Assembly: GCF_018614135.1 (NCBI RefSeq)
Contig: NZ_JAGGOW010000039.1
Coordinates: forward strand, 1-64,000
Reading direction: 5' to 3'
DNA length: 64,000 bases
Source of the DNA: Streptomyces sp. ISL-66
Lineage (GTDB): Bacteria > Actinomycetota > Actinomycetes > Streptomycetales > Streptomycetaceae
The notes below the pieces were generated by a model, which saw only the letters and a program-made list of their open reading frames with translations, ran no database searches and was not told the origin of the DNA. The position numbers and the translations under genes were made by a program. Positions 1 through 6,515 of this stretch are shown in pieces; position 1 is the stretch's first letter; each line of letters opens with the position of its first letter.

Positions 1-151
1 GGCTGAGCCCGGGTACCGCAGGACATCGATAGTGAGGTGGTCTCCGGTCAAGCAATCGCGATCCCCGCGCCCCCGGCTGCGTTCAGGCCAGGTACGCGGA
101 AACAGAAGGCCGGCGCAGCACTAGGCCGGTAGATGGTGTAGCAGTTCCTTC
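1..151. other. Left edge, no confident gene
   Basis: One plus-strand frame is open from the window edge to a TAG at 122-124 and would encode a basic, Arg/Pro-rich tail ending in PAQH. It could be the 3' end of a gene that starts outside the window, but nothing in it is recognisable. The palindrome that follows at 152-183 would suit a terminator for such a gene. Confidence 0.3.
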
Positions 152-183
152 GGGGCCCTGGTGCCGTACGGCACCAGGGCCCC
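152..183. terminator. Perfect 32-bp palindrome, probable terminator
   Basis: Arms GGGGCCCTGGTGCC and GGCACCAGGGCCCC flank GTAC, which is itself palindromic, so all 32 bases are self-complementary. There is no U-tract, as is usual for Streptomyces terminators. It ends 25 bases before the start codon at 209. It could end an upstream transcript, or instead be a regulatory site or leader hairpin for the MerR-like gene. Confidence 0.55.
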
Positions 184-208
184 TCCACGCGTTCCATAGA
201 GAGGTGCA

Positions 209-547
209 ATGACAGCAGACGACTCGTTCGGCCGGCTCGATGACGACGACTACCCCGCCTACACCATGGGCCGGGCCGCCGAGATGCTCGGCACCACGCA
301 GGGTTTCCTGCGCGCCATCGGTGAAGCCCGCCTCATCACCCCGCTGCGCTCCGAGGGCGGCCACCGCCGCTACTCGCGCTACCAGCTGCGGATCGCGGCC
401 CGAGCGCGGGAGCTCGTGGATCAGGGCACGCCCGTCGAGGCCGCCTGCCGCATCATCATCCTCGAAGACCAGCTCGAAGAGGCCAAGCGCCTCAACGCCG
501 AATACCGCCGCGCGAGCGAGTCACGCCAGCCGCCCGCCGCCGTGTGA
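209..547 (+). CDS. MerR-family DNA-binding protein (small)
   Basis: A 112-aa cytoplasmic protein with one MerR-type winged helix at about residues 17-65. The segment YTMGRAAEMLGTTQGFLRAI is the helix-turn-helix and GGHRRYSRYQL is the wing with the usual RRY signature. It ends in a short charged helix (about 75-105) that could dimerise, and has no effector-binding domain, so it probably responds to partners or to its own level. The ATG at 209 follows AGAGAGGTGCA, a good ribosome-binding site. Proteins of this type in Streptomyces often lie near cold-shock genes, but none is visible here. The family assignment is secure; target genes are unknown. Confidence 0.85.
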   Translation: MTADDSFGRLDDDDYPAYTMGRAAEMLGTTQGFLRAIGEARLITPLRSEGGHRRYSRYQLRIAARARELVDQGTPVEAACRIIILEDQLEEAKRLNAEYRRASESRQPPAAV

Positions 548-634
548 CGCCCGCCGTGTCAGGTCGGCCGTGTCGCGCCGGCCGCCGGACCGGCTCGTGG
601 CGCTGGGTTCGCTTCCCCTCATCCCGGCTTGCGA

Positions 635-664
635 GAAGGCCCAGTTCGAGCGATCTGGGCCTTC
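635..664. terminator. Bidirectional terminator hairpin
   Basis: GAAGGCCCAG and CTGGGCCTTC form a perfect 10-bp stem around a 10-base loop, between the convergent MerR-like gene (ends 547) and the CBS gene (ends 734). Confidence 0.75.
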
Positions 665-733
665 CTGAGGCAGGGTTCCGCCGACCGCCGCGACGGCACG
701 GCCGGGGCCGCGGCAGCCGCCGGGGCGCGGGCG

Positions 734-1156
734 TCAGGTGTCGGGTTCCGCGGCCGAGATGGCCGCGAGGGTCGAGCCCGGGTCCCGTTCGACCTCGAGG
801 TCGCCCAAGGTGACGACGCCGACGAGCTCGCCGTCCTCGGTCTGCACCGGGAGCCGGCGCAGTGCGTGCCGGCGCATGAGGTCGATGGCCTGCTCCACGT
901 GGTCGTCGGGCTTGATGGTGAACAGCTCCGTACTGCAGATCGCCTGCACCGTGGTGTCGGCGGGATCGCGGTTCTCGGCCACGGCCCGGATGACGAGGTC
1001 CCGGTCGGTCAGGATGCCGCGGAGCCGTCCCTCGTCGACGACGAGGACATCGCCGATGCCGGCGTCGCGCATCACCCGTGCGGCTTCCGCCAGCGAGGTG
1101 AGCTTCTCGACGGTCACCGGGTTCCCGGTCATCACCTCGTGGACCTGTCGGGTCAT
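734..1156 (-). CDS. Tandem CBS-domain protein
   Basis: A 140-aa soluble protein made almost entirely of two CBS domains, at about residues 7-62 and 72-128. Each has the typical pattern: VHEVMTGNPVTV at the start of the first, GILTDRDLVIRAV closing it, and LVGVVTLGDLEVE closing the second. CBS pairs bind adenine nucleotides or S-adenosylmethionine and act as energy sensors for partner proteins. No catalytic domain is attached, so this is a stand-alone Bateman module of the kind that is abundant in streptomycetes. The start follows GGAGGAACC. The gene faces the MerR-like gene across a hairpin. The partner is not identifiable from context. Confidence 0.9.
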   Translation of the reverse strand: MTRQVHEVMTGNPVTVEKLTSLAEAARVMRDAGIGDVLVVDEGRLRGILTDRDLVIRAVAENRDPADTTVQAICSTELFTIKPDDHVEQAIDLMRRHALRRLPVQTEDGELVGVVTLGDLEVERDPGSTLAAISAAEPDT

Positions 1157-1328
1157 GGTTCCTCCCTGTGCCGGAGGCGGGTCAGGACCTCAGGAACTCC
1201 TGATGCCGTGCTGACCGGGAGGCGGTGCCGGGTACAGCGCCTCGTTCAGGCCTCCACCTCCCGTACCGGGCGTCTTTCCGTTCGGGCCGTCGCCAAACCC
1301 GACGGGGCCCCCATCGGGACCCCCACTC

Positions 1329-1592
1329 TCACGTGACGGGTTCCGGCGCGGGTACCGGCCCGGGCAGGGGCCCCGGCTGCGGGTGCGGCTCGGGCCACGG
1401 AGGCGGCGGCTCGGGGTCCGGGCCGGGCTGCGGCGGCGCCGGGGGGACGGGGTCCGGCCCGCCCGGAGCGGGTACGGGGCCCGGCAGCGGGCCGGGCTGC
1501 GGACCGGGGCCCGGGCCCGGGGCGGGGGTCGGGTTGGGGGGTACGGGGTCGTTCGGCGGAGTGCCCGGGGCCGCGGCCGTGGTAGTCGTCAT
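1329..1592 (-). CDS. Short Pro/Gly-rich hypothetical protein
   Basis: An 87-aa protein starting MTTTTAAAPGTPP that is then almost entirely Pro, Gly, Glu and Asp. The block QPGPLPGPVPAP occurs twice, pointing to an internal duplication. There is no signal peptide, membrane segment or known domain. It is called because the ATG at 1592 has a strong ribosome-binding site (GGAAGGACC, about 8 bases upstream) and the composition is that of an extended Pro-rich peptide. In such G+C-rich DNA this frame could be open by chance, so the call is tentative. It may be a low-complexity linker-like or surface-associated peptide; no function is proposed. Confidence 0.5.
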   Translation of the reverse strand: MTTTTAAAPGTPPNDPVPPNPTPAPGPGPGPQPGPLPGPVPAPGGPDPVPPAPPQPGPDPEPPPPWPEPHPQPGPLPGPVPAPEPVT

Positions 1593-1847
1593 GGCGGGGG
1601 GTCCTTCCGTTGGGCCGGATTGCCCAGCGCCTACCCGCCTCGAGGCGGGGTAGACCCGACGGCCGCGATGGGGCGCGGCGGTGTGAGCGGCGCCCGAGGG
1701 GGGTAGGCGCATCAGGCACCCCACGCAGGGAGGCAGCCGCGACCGTCGCCCCGGCTCGCGCCGGGGCCTACCCGCGCGCGGAGTCCGCACGGCCCGGATC
1801 GGCCGCACCGTGCCTCCGCGCACTCCGCACGCTAGCGAGGACCTGCC

Positions 1848-2204
1848 ATGGACGGCCCGGAGCTTTCCCGACAGGAGCGCATGATCCTCGAGGACATCGA
1901 GGGCGGACTGCGCACCGACGAAGTCCTCGACCGACGGCTCCGCACGCTGAGCCGCGGGATCAGACCGTGGACCGGCGCCTGGAACAACGCCCTCGACCAT
2001 CGTTTGGGCCTGGGCACCTCTCTGCTCGCCTTCGCCTGCGCGGTGCTCTTCGTACGCGCGGTGGCGACGACCTCACCGGTTCTGCTCTGGCTCTTCGCCG
2101 GGCTGTGGGTCCTCACGGCGGTCTGCCTGCTCCGGATGGCGTGCCGGTGGGGCCAGGCCAAGGCGGTGACGGCCATGGCCAGGCGCAAGAAGGTTTCCGG
2201 CTAG
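1848..2204 (+). CDS. DUF3040-type membrane protein
   Basis: A 118-aa protein. The N-terminus has the DUF3040 pattern, an acidic amphipathic segment (LSRQERMILEDIEGGL) followed by a basic stretch. Two adjacent transmembrane helices follow at about residues 48-68 and 73-93, and the tail is basic (RRKKVSG). DUF3040 proteins are small actinobacterial membrane proteins of unknown function. The ATG is preceded by GCGAGGACC. The stop codon shares the bases CTAG with the stop of the convergent MerR-clamp gene, so the two genes overlap by 4 bp tail to tail and there is no room for a terminator between them. Confidence 0.8.
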   Translation: MDGPELSRQERMILEDIEGGLRTDEVLDRRLRTLSRGIRPWTGAWNNALDHRLGLGTSLLAFACAVLFVRAVATTSPVLLWLFAGLWVLTAVCLLRMACRWGQAKAVTAMARRKKVSG

Positions 2205-3418
2205 TCGTCCAGGTGGACGGGCATCAGCATCGAGAACGTCTCCTCGGTGCCCGTCCGGCGGATCGCCAGGGGTGCCTTCGGGGCGCCGAACTCCATGACC
2301 AGCTGGTCCCGGGCGCCGGCTTCGAGGGCCTGGAGCAGGTACGCGCGGTTGACGGCGACCCGGCCCGGGCCGGAGCCCGCGCCCTTGCCCTCGGCCCCGG
2401 CCCCGTCGCCATCGCCATCGCCATCGCCATCGCCATCGCCGCAGACGGTGACCGCGCCGTCGGCCGCCACTTCGAGCACGCTGAGGTCGTAGGACACGCC
2501 GTCCCGCTCGCGCACCTCGCTCGCGCGGACGGGGCCGGTTTCCAGCGCCTCCCGCAAGGCCGGTACGTCGACGAGGGCGCGGCGCCCGGCCGGCAGGCGG
2601 ACGAGGCGCCGGTAGTCGGGGAAGTCGTGGCCGAGGCACTGGCCGGCCGCCTCGCGGTCCGCGGTCTCCAGGCCCACGCGCTCGCCGTCCACGGTCAGCC
2701 GGACGGGCGCGTCCTCGCTCAGCAGCGCCCGCATCGCGTCGGCGAGCGGGGACGGAACGACGACCTGCACCCGGGGCCCGTCGTGCCCGGTGGTACGGGC
2801 CTGCGCGACGGCCATCCGGTAGCGGTCGGTCGCGACGACGCGGAGCGCCCCGCCCTCGATGTCGAACAGGACACCGGCGAGCATCGGCAGCTCGGGGTCG
2901 CTGCCGGCGGCGAAGCGGACGGCGTCCAGCGCGGCCGCGAGCTCGGGCCCGGAGACCTCCAGCCGCACGGCGGCGGGGATGGTGACGGAGGTCGCGGCGC
3001 CCGCGGAGGCCGCGGCGCCGACGGAAGCGGAGTCTGCGGCGGCGGTGCCTGCGGCGGTACGGATCACGGTCATGGGGTTCTCCCTGCATTCGAGTAGCGC
3101 TCGGAGCGTGGAGAACTCGCCGCGGGCATCGGACAGCCCCCGTTCCAGACGGCGCAGATGCGCCTCAAGCAGCTTGCGCACCAGATCGGTGTCCGCACTG
3201 GGCCAGCCGGCCAGGACCAGCCGGATGTCCGCCAACGGCATCCCGGCGCGGCGCAGCCGGGCCAGCACCCGGGCCTCCTCCAACTGCTCGGCTCCGTACC
3301 AGCGGTAGCCGCTCACGGGATCCACCCAGGCCGGGACCAGCACGCCCGCGCCGTCGTAGAACCGCAGCGCACTCACGCTCAGTCCGCAGCTCCGGGCCAT
3401 CTCGCCAATGCCGCGCAT
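2201..3418 (-). CDS. MerR regulator fused to DNA polymerase III beta-clamp-like domains
   Basis: A 405-aa two-part protein. Residues 1-115 are a MerR DNA-binding and dimerisation unit (IGEMARSCGLSVSALRFYD, then SGYRWYGAEQL). After an Ala-rich linker (about 120-148), residues 150-405 resemble the sliding clamp DnaN: LPMLAGVLFDIEGGALRVVA matches clamp domain 2, DFPDYRRL and VNRAYLLQAL match domain 3, and the end FSMLMPVHLDD resembles the clamp C-terminus. Clamp domain 1 seems to be replaced by MerR. A Gly-Asp repeat (about 327-339) interrupts domain 3. The ATG at 3418 has GGAG 8 bases upstream; GTG at 3430 is an alternative and would be nearly leaderless from the promoter at 3438-3468. Such fusions occur in Streptomyces; their role is not known to me. 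The clamp part may sense DNA state or serve as a ligand-free dimer scaffold. Confidence 0.88.
   Translation of the reverse strand: MRGIGEMARSCGLSVSALRFYDGAGVLVPAWVDPVSGYRWYGAEQLEEARVLARLRRAGMPLADIRLVLAGWPSADTDLVRKLLEAHLRRLERGLSDARGEFSTLRALLECRENPMTVIRTAAGTAAADSASVGAAASAGAATSVTIPAAVRLEVSGPELAAALDAVRFAAGSDPELPMLAGVLFDIEGGALRVVATDRYRMAVAQARTTGHDGPRVQVVVPSPLADAMRALLSEDAPVRLTVDGERVGLETADREAAGQCLGHDFPDYRRLVRLPAGRRALVDVPALREALETGPVRASEVRERDGVSYDLSVLEVAADGAVTVCGDGDGDGDGDGDGAGAEGKGAGSGPGRVAVNRAYLLQALEAGARDQLVMEFGAPKAPLAIRRTGTEETFSMLMPVHLDD
2405..2440. repeat. Hexanucleotide tandem repeat encoding Gly-Asp
   Basis: GTCGCC followed by five exact copies of ATCGCC. On the minus strand it is in frame and encodes alternating Gly and Asp inside clamp domain 3 of the MerR-clamp protein. 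Being a multiple of three, copy-number change would alter only linker length. Confidence 0.9.
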
Positions 3419-3437
3419 CTCGCTCTCCACACCCGGA

Positions 3438-3468
3438 ACCCTGGGCCCTCCACCAGGTCGAGGGTCAA
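3438..3468 (-). promoter_or_regulatory. MerR-type promoter with operator in the spacer
   Basis: On the minus strand TTGACC (3468-3463) is separated by 19 bases from CAGGGT (3443-3438), the over-long spacer typical of promoters controlled by MerR proteins. The spacer holds an imperfect inverted repeat, CCCTCCACC (3446-3454) and GGTCGAGGG (3456-3464) on the plus strand, 8 of 9 positions matching. It lies just upstream of the MerR-clamp gene, so autoregulation is likely. The divergent membrane-protein gene at 3549 may also be controlled from here. Confidence 0.6.
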
Positions 3469-3548
3469 CCCCGGCCCGCTCGGCTACTCGGACGGAACTG
3501 AGTATCCGGGCCCTGCCGGGCGAACGGGCGGTCCCGAACACTGGGTGC

Positions 3549-3959
3549 ATGAGCAACGCACCGCGCCAACCCCTTCGCCGGCCGCTGGCGGCCCTCGCGC
3601 TCGCCGGGATCGCGATGGCGGCATGGGCCGCCTGGCTGGGCTGGGACCAGCACCCCGACGTGCACCCCGACGGCTCGACGACCGGCCCCTACCAGGCCTG
3701 GCAGGTGATCGGGCTCGGGCTGACGCTGCTGGTACCGGTGTACTGGGCCGCGTCCCGCAAGCAGGTGGAGGCCGCGGTGTTCGGCACGACCGCCGGGCTG
3801 GCCGTCGCCGCGGCCTACGACTGGTCGGACGATGGGAGCGGCCTCTTCTTGATCGGCGTGGCCATGGTCACGGCCGGCAGCCTGGCCGTGACCGGCGTCC
3901 TCTCGCTCGTGATCGCCTCCGCGAAGCGGAACACCGGAGGCGGCCGGCCGGGACACTGA
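3549..3959 (+). CDS. Four-TM hypothetical membrane protein
   Basis: A 136-aa protein with four hydrophobic helices at about residues 12-30, 50-67, 75-90 and 99-124, and short polar ends (MSNAPRQPLRRP, AKRNTGGGRPGH). I do not recognise the family. ATG at 3549 is chosen because the first helix follows directly; the upstream in-frame extension is low-complexity and overlaps the MerR-type promoter. The ribosome-binding site is weak. It is transcribed divergently from the MerR-clamp gene across about 130 bases, so it is a candidate target of that regulator; this is inference from position only. Confidence 0.7.
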   Translation: MSNAPRQPLRRPLAALALAGIAMAAWAAWLGWDQHPDVHPDGSTTGPYQAWQVIGLGLTLLVPVYWAASRKQVEAAVFGTTAGLAVAAAYDWSDDGSGLFLIGVAMVTAGSLAVTGVLSLVIASAKRNTGGGRPGH

Positions 3960-4028
3960 GAGCCGTCCGTCGTACGCGAGCGACCGCCGACCAGGTCGGT
4001 CTCTTCCCCGGCGCGGGCGGCTCGTGCC

Positions 4029-4484
4029 TCAGCCGCCCCAGCCCCACAGCCGGACCATCTGGACCGGCTGGAGCAGTTGGACCGGCTGTACGGACTCGGC
4101 CGGCTCGGCCGGCTCGACCGGCGCCCCGACGGCCCCGCCGTCCTTCTCGATGCCCATGACGTCGGGGTGTGCCCGCAGCGCCGCCAGCTGGGCGTCGTTC
4201 AGGTTGGCGGCGAAGCCCCGTACCGCGCTGCGGTAGACGTACCGGGCCTCCGTGATGCCGGTCTCGCGCATCACCCGGGCGGGATCGGCGCCGGGGACGA
4301 GGGTGACGATGTACGCCCCCTGCTCCTCGTCCTCCCGGGCGCTCGGCCCGGCGCTCGGCCCGGCGCCCTGGTCGGCGTACGCGGCGGGTGCGAGCGCGAC
4401 GGGCGCGAGCAGCAGGGCGGCGGCCAGGACGGGACGCAGGACCTGACGCAGGATCGGCAGCGGGAGCGAGAGCGGACGGCGCAC
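4029..4484 (-). CDS. Secreted stand-alone peptidase inhibitor I9 protein
   Basis: A 151-aa exported protein. A GTG start (4484), about 8 bases after GGAG, leads into a Sec signal peptide (RRPLSLPLPILRQVLRPVL, hydrophobic core, AYA cleavage region near residue 36). Residues about 55-105 match the I9 propeptide fold of subtilases: GAYIVTLVPGADPARVM, then AVRGFAANLNDAQLAAL and HPDVMGIEKD. In subtilases this domain chaperones folding and inhibits the protease, but no protease domain follows here, only a short Glu/Pro/Gln/Val-rich tail. It probably acts as a free extracellular inhibitor or chaperone of a subtilisin-like protease encoded elsewhere. A duplicated GPSA element sits at the mature N-terminus. 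It lies 89 bases downstream of a small membrane-protein gene in the same direction. Confidence 0.82.
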   Translation of the reverse strand: MRRPLSLPLPILRQVLRPVLAAALLLAPVALAPAAYADQGAGPSAGPSAREDEEQGAYIVTLVPGADPARVMRETGITEARYVYRSAVRGFAANLNDAQLAALRAHPDVMGIEKDGGAVGAPVEPAEPAESVQPVQLLQPVQMVRLWGWGG

Positions 4485-4573
4485 GGGGAACTCCGTTCGT
4501 GGGGGACAGCGGTTACCCCCTCCTTCGGCCATCGCGCGCCACACCTTGAACGACCGGCCGGAGTGCTCGGGCC

Positions 4574-4819
4574 TCAGGCGACGACCAAGGCCACCGCCGC
4601 CGCGCCCATGAGCGCGGCGGCGGTGTGGACGGCCGGGTGCCCGTAGTCGCCCGACCATAAGTGCCGGGCCAGACCGCCCACCGCGGCCAGGGCCGCGATG
4701 ATGCCGATCTGTGCGAGCAGCGTGACCGTGGTGAAGGGGGCCAGGAACAGCAGGAGCGAGTTGATCCAGAACGGGGCCGCGCCGGTCCAGCCGCGCCAGT
4801 CCCGGATCGCCATCGTCAT
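4574..4819 (-). CDS. Small membrane protein downstream of cbtA
   Basis: An 81-aa protein with two or three hydrophobic helices (about 17-35, 37-52 and 63-81). The N-terminus is MTMAIRDWRGWTG. It starts 39 bases after the end of cbtA on the same strand, so it may be the third gene of the cobalamin-riboswitch operon. I do not recognise a family; a role in metal uptake is suggested only by position. The ribosome-binding site (GGTGGCGGCAAC) is weak, and translation might depend on coupling to cbtA. Confidence 0.6.
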   Translation of the reverse strand: MTMAIRDWRGWTGAAPFWINSLLLFLAPFTTVTLLAQIGIIAALAAVGGLARHLWSGDYGHPAVHTAAALMGAAAVALVVA

Positions 4820-4858
4820 GTTGCCGCCACCGGCCCTTCGGTTCGCCTTTATGAGGGG

Positions 4859-5608
4859 TCAACTCGCAGGCTGTACAGCCTCCTTGGATGCCACGGTCGG
4901 GGCAAGGGCCCGTTCGGCAAGAAATCCGAAGGTCAGGCCGAAAGTGGTCCACATCGCGGCCTGGATGGCCAGTGAGGCGAGGCGGAACTGCCAGACGAGC
5001 ACGGCCGGGAAGTCCGCCGGGACCTCGTTGATGCCGGGCAGGGACGCGTACGCGATGCCGACCGCCACCACGAAGGCGAGCGAGGCGACGACGGAGGCGT
5101 TCCAGTTGCCCATGCGCGGTGCCAGGCGTCGGCCCAGGATCAGCGCGGCCGCGCCGAGCAGCACGCTGAGCGCCAGCATCAGGACGTAGAGCGTGGTCCG
5201 CTGGACCGTGGTCTCGGGGTCTCCGACGGCCGGCGGGTTGGCGGGGTACTTGAAGAACGGCACCAGGCTGACGGTGACGAACAGACCGCCGGCGACCAGC
5301 GCCGCCGTGGACCGGGGGCCGAAGCGGCCGATGCGGCCCAGGGCGTAGCAGAAGACGAGCGCGGCGATGCCGCCGAGCGCGACGCCGTAGAGCACGGTTC
5401 CGGTGCCGAGGCCGGCTGTGGCCTGGAGGGCCCGGCTGACCGGGGCGGCCCCGTCGCCGTGGTCGTGGGCGCCGGCCTCCTCGATGGCGATCGCCGCGTC
5501 GACCTTGGATTCACCGAGGACGTACGCGAAGAGGAAGGCGGCGAGTCCGGCCAGCAGGCCGGCGAGCATGCCCCGGACGAGGAGCACGCGGGGGGAGATG
5601 GCGTTCAT
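4859..5608 (-). CDS. cbtA: Cobalt uptake membrane protein CbtA
   Basis: A 249-aa integral membrane protein with about six or seven helices, matching the CbtA family of predicted cobalt transporters, which carry Co2+ for cobalamin synthesis. Features are the N-terminal helix LVRGMLAGLLAGLAAFLFAY, an extracytoplasmic His/Asp cluster (AGAHDHGDG, about residues 46-54) suited to metal binding, and FKYPANPPAVGDPETT, the most recognisable CbtA segment. It lies 21 bases downstream of cbtB and shares its riboswitch leader. Length is normal for the family. The predicted function rests on genomic association of cbtAB with B12 riboswitches, which is seen here too. Confidence 0.93.
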   Translation of the reverse strand: MNAISPRVLLVRGMLAGLLAGLAAFLFAYVLGESKVDAAIAIEEAGAHDHGDGAAPVSRALQATAGLGTGTVLYGVALGGIAALVFCYALGRIGRFGPRSTAALVAGGLFVTVSLVPFFKYPANPPAVGDPETTVQRTTLYVLMLALSVLLGAAALILGRRLAPRMGNWNASVVASLAFVVAVGIAYASLPGINEVPADFPAVLVWQFRLASLAIQAAMWTTFGLTFGFLAERALAPTVASKEAVQPAS

Positions 5609-5629
5609 GGGTGAGCTGCCCCCCGCCGG

Positions 5630-5848
5630 TCAGTGGCAGGGGAAGCCGAGGAGGTGACGGCCGTCGTGCATCCACTCGTGGATGGTGTCGCCCTCGAAGA
5701 TCGCCGTGGCGCCCTGTTCGGCGCCGACGAGGTAGAGCAGGACCAGCATGAGGACGCCGACGAACAGGGCCCAGGGGGCCAGCGCGGAGACGGAGAGAGG
5801 GGCGACGGCCGTAGGGGCGGCAGTCGTGGGCACGGCGGAGTGGGTCAT
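5630..5848 (-). CDS. cbtB: Cobalt uptake small subunit CbtB
   Basis: A 72-aa protein with one transmembrane helix (about residues 22-42) and a His-rich C-terminal end (HEWMHDGRHLLGFPCH) that fits metal capture outside the membrane. This is the CbtB signature. The ATG at 5848 follows TGGAGGTTCCTGCC, a strong ribosome-binding site, preferred to an in-frame start further upstream that lies in the riboswitch leader. It is first in the operon with cbtA. A cobalamin riboswitch 48 bases upstream indicates that expression is shut down when B12 is plentiful. Confidence 0.93.
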   Translation of the reverse strand: MTHSAVPTTAAPTAVAPLSVSALAPWALFVGVLMLVLLYLVGAEQGATAIFEGDTIHEWMHDGRHLLGFPCH

Positions 5849-5895
5849 GGCAGGAACCTCCAGGGGGAACACGCGTCCCGGTCATTGGTGCTCAC

Positions 5896-5992
5896 GACGA
5901 CGGTGGCGGGTCTGACTTTCCTCCCCCTCCGGGAGGATTCACAGTGGCGCGACCGTGCCGGATTCTCACCGGGCTTCCGTCGTACCGTCGTC
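5896..5992 (-). promoter_or_regulatory. Cobalamin (B12) riboswitch
   Basis: Read on the minus strand, the leader holds the hallmark blocks in order: GGAAGCCCGGTGAGAATCCG, then GCGCCACTGTGA (the B12 box), then AGTCAGACC. The ends GACGACGGT (5992-5984) and ACCGTCGTC (5904-5896) are perfectly complementary and would form the closing P1 stem. It lies between the cbtB start and the divergent phosphatase-like gene. Since about 48 bases separate the aptamer from the cbtB start, control of translation by masking the ribosome-binding site is the likelier mode. Confidence 0.93.
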
Positions 5993-6029
5993 TTGTCGTT
6001 TGTGACCGTACCGCGCTTACGCTCACCTT

Positions 6030-6479
6030 ATGAACCCCCCATTGGTACGAGTTCATCTCGTGAGACCACCGCTGGACGAGGGAGAGCGCCACCACCGCTT
6101 CCCGTACGGGGATCCCTGCCCGGGGCACGAGGGCCTGCGCGGCCAGGATCACGGCGCCTGGGCCGGCCTGACGATGGACCAGGTGGCGGCCGGGGACCCG
6201 GCCGCGCTGCACCGCTGGATGACCGACACCTCGTACGCGCCCCCGGGCGGCGGGGAGTCGGTGGACGCGCTGGTCGCGCGGGTCGGCGCGCACCTGGACG
6301 GGTTGGACCCCGGGACGCACCGGGCGGTGGCCGGGCCGGGCGTCGTACGGGCGGCCGTGGTCTGGGCGTTGGCGCTCCCAGCGGCGGCCTTCTGGCGCCT
6401 CGACGTGCGGCCCGCGTCGGTGACGACGCTGACGGGGCGCTCCGGCCGCTGGAACCTGCTCGTGGGCCGGCCCGAGTAG
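6030..6479 (+). CDS. Degenerate histidine-phosphatase-like protein
   Basis: A 149-aa protein related to the histidine phosphatase (phosphoglycerate mutase-like) superfamily. GLRGQDHGAWAGLTMDQVAA and GGGESVDALVARVGAHL match the middle of family members found beside cbtAB. Both catalytic histidines appear lost: the N-terminal RHG motif reads HLVRPPL, and the second histidine region reads VAGPGVVRAAVV instead of a THP-like motif. It is also about 40-50 residues shorter than usual, with the missing part between the first strand and the DHG segment. It is transcribed divergently from cbtBA and the riboswitch. Either an inactive, perhaps ligand-binding, protein or a decaying gene; the reading frame itself is intact. 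Confidence 0.72.
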   Translation: MNPPLVRVHLVRPPLDEGERHHRFPYGDPCPGHEGLRGQDHGAWAGLTMDQVAAGDPAALHRWMTDTSYAPPGGGESVDALVARVGAHLDGLDPGTHRAVAGPGVVRAAVVWALALPAAAFWRLDVRPASVTTLTGRSGRWNLLVGRPE

Positions 6480-6515
6480 CGGACCACGGGTCGGGCGGCC
6501 TCACAACGGGCCGGG

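Noticed and set aside
4029-4484. Subtilisin-like protease
   Set aside because: Only the I9 propeptide domain is present; no Asp-His-Ser catalytic domain follows in any frame.
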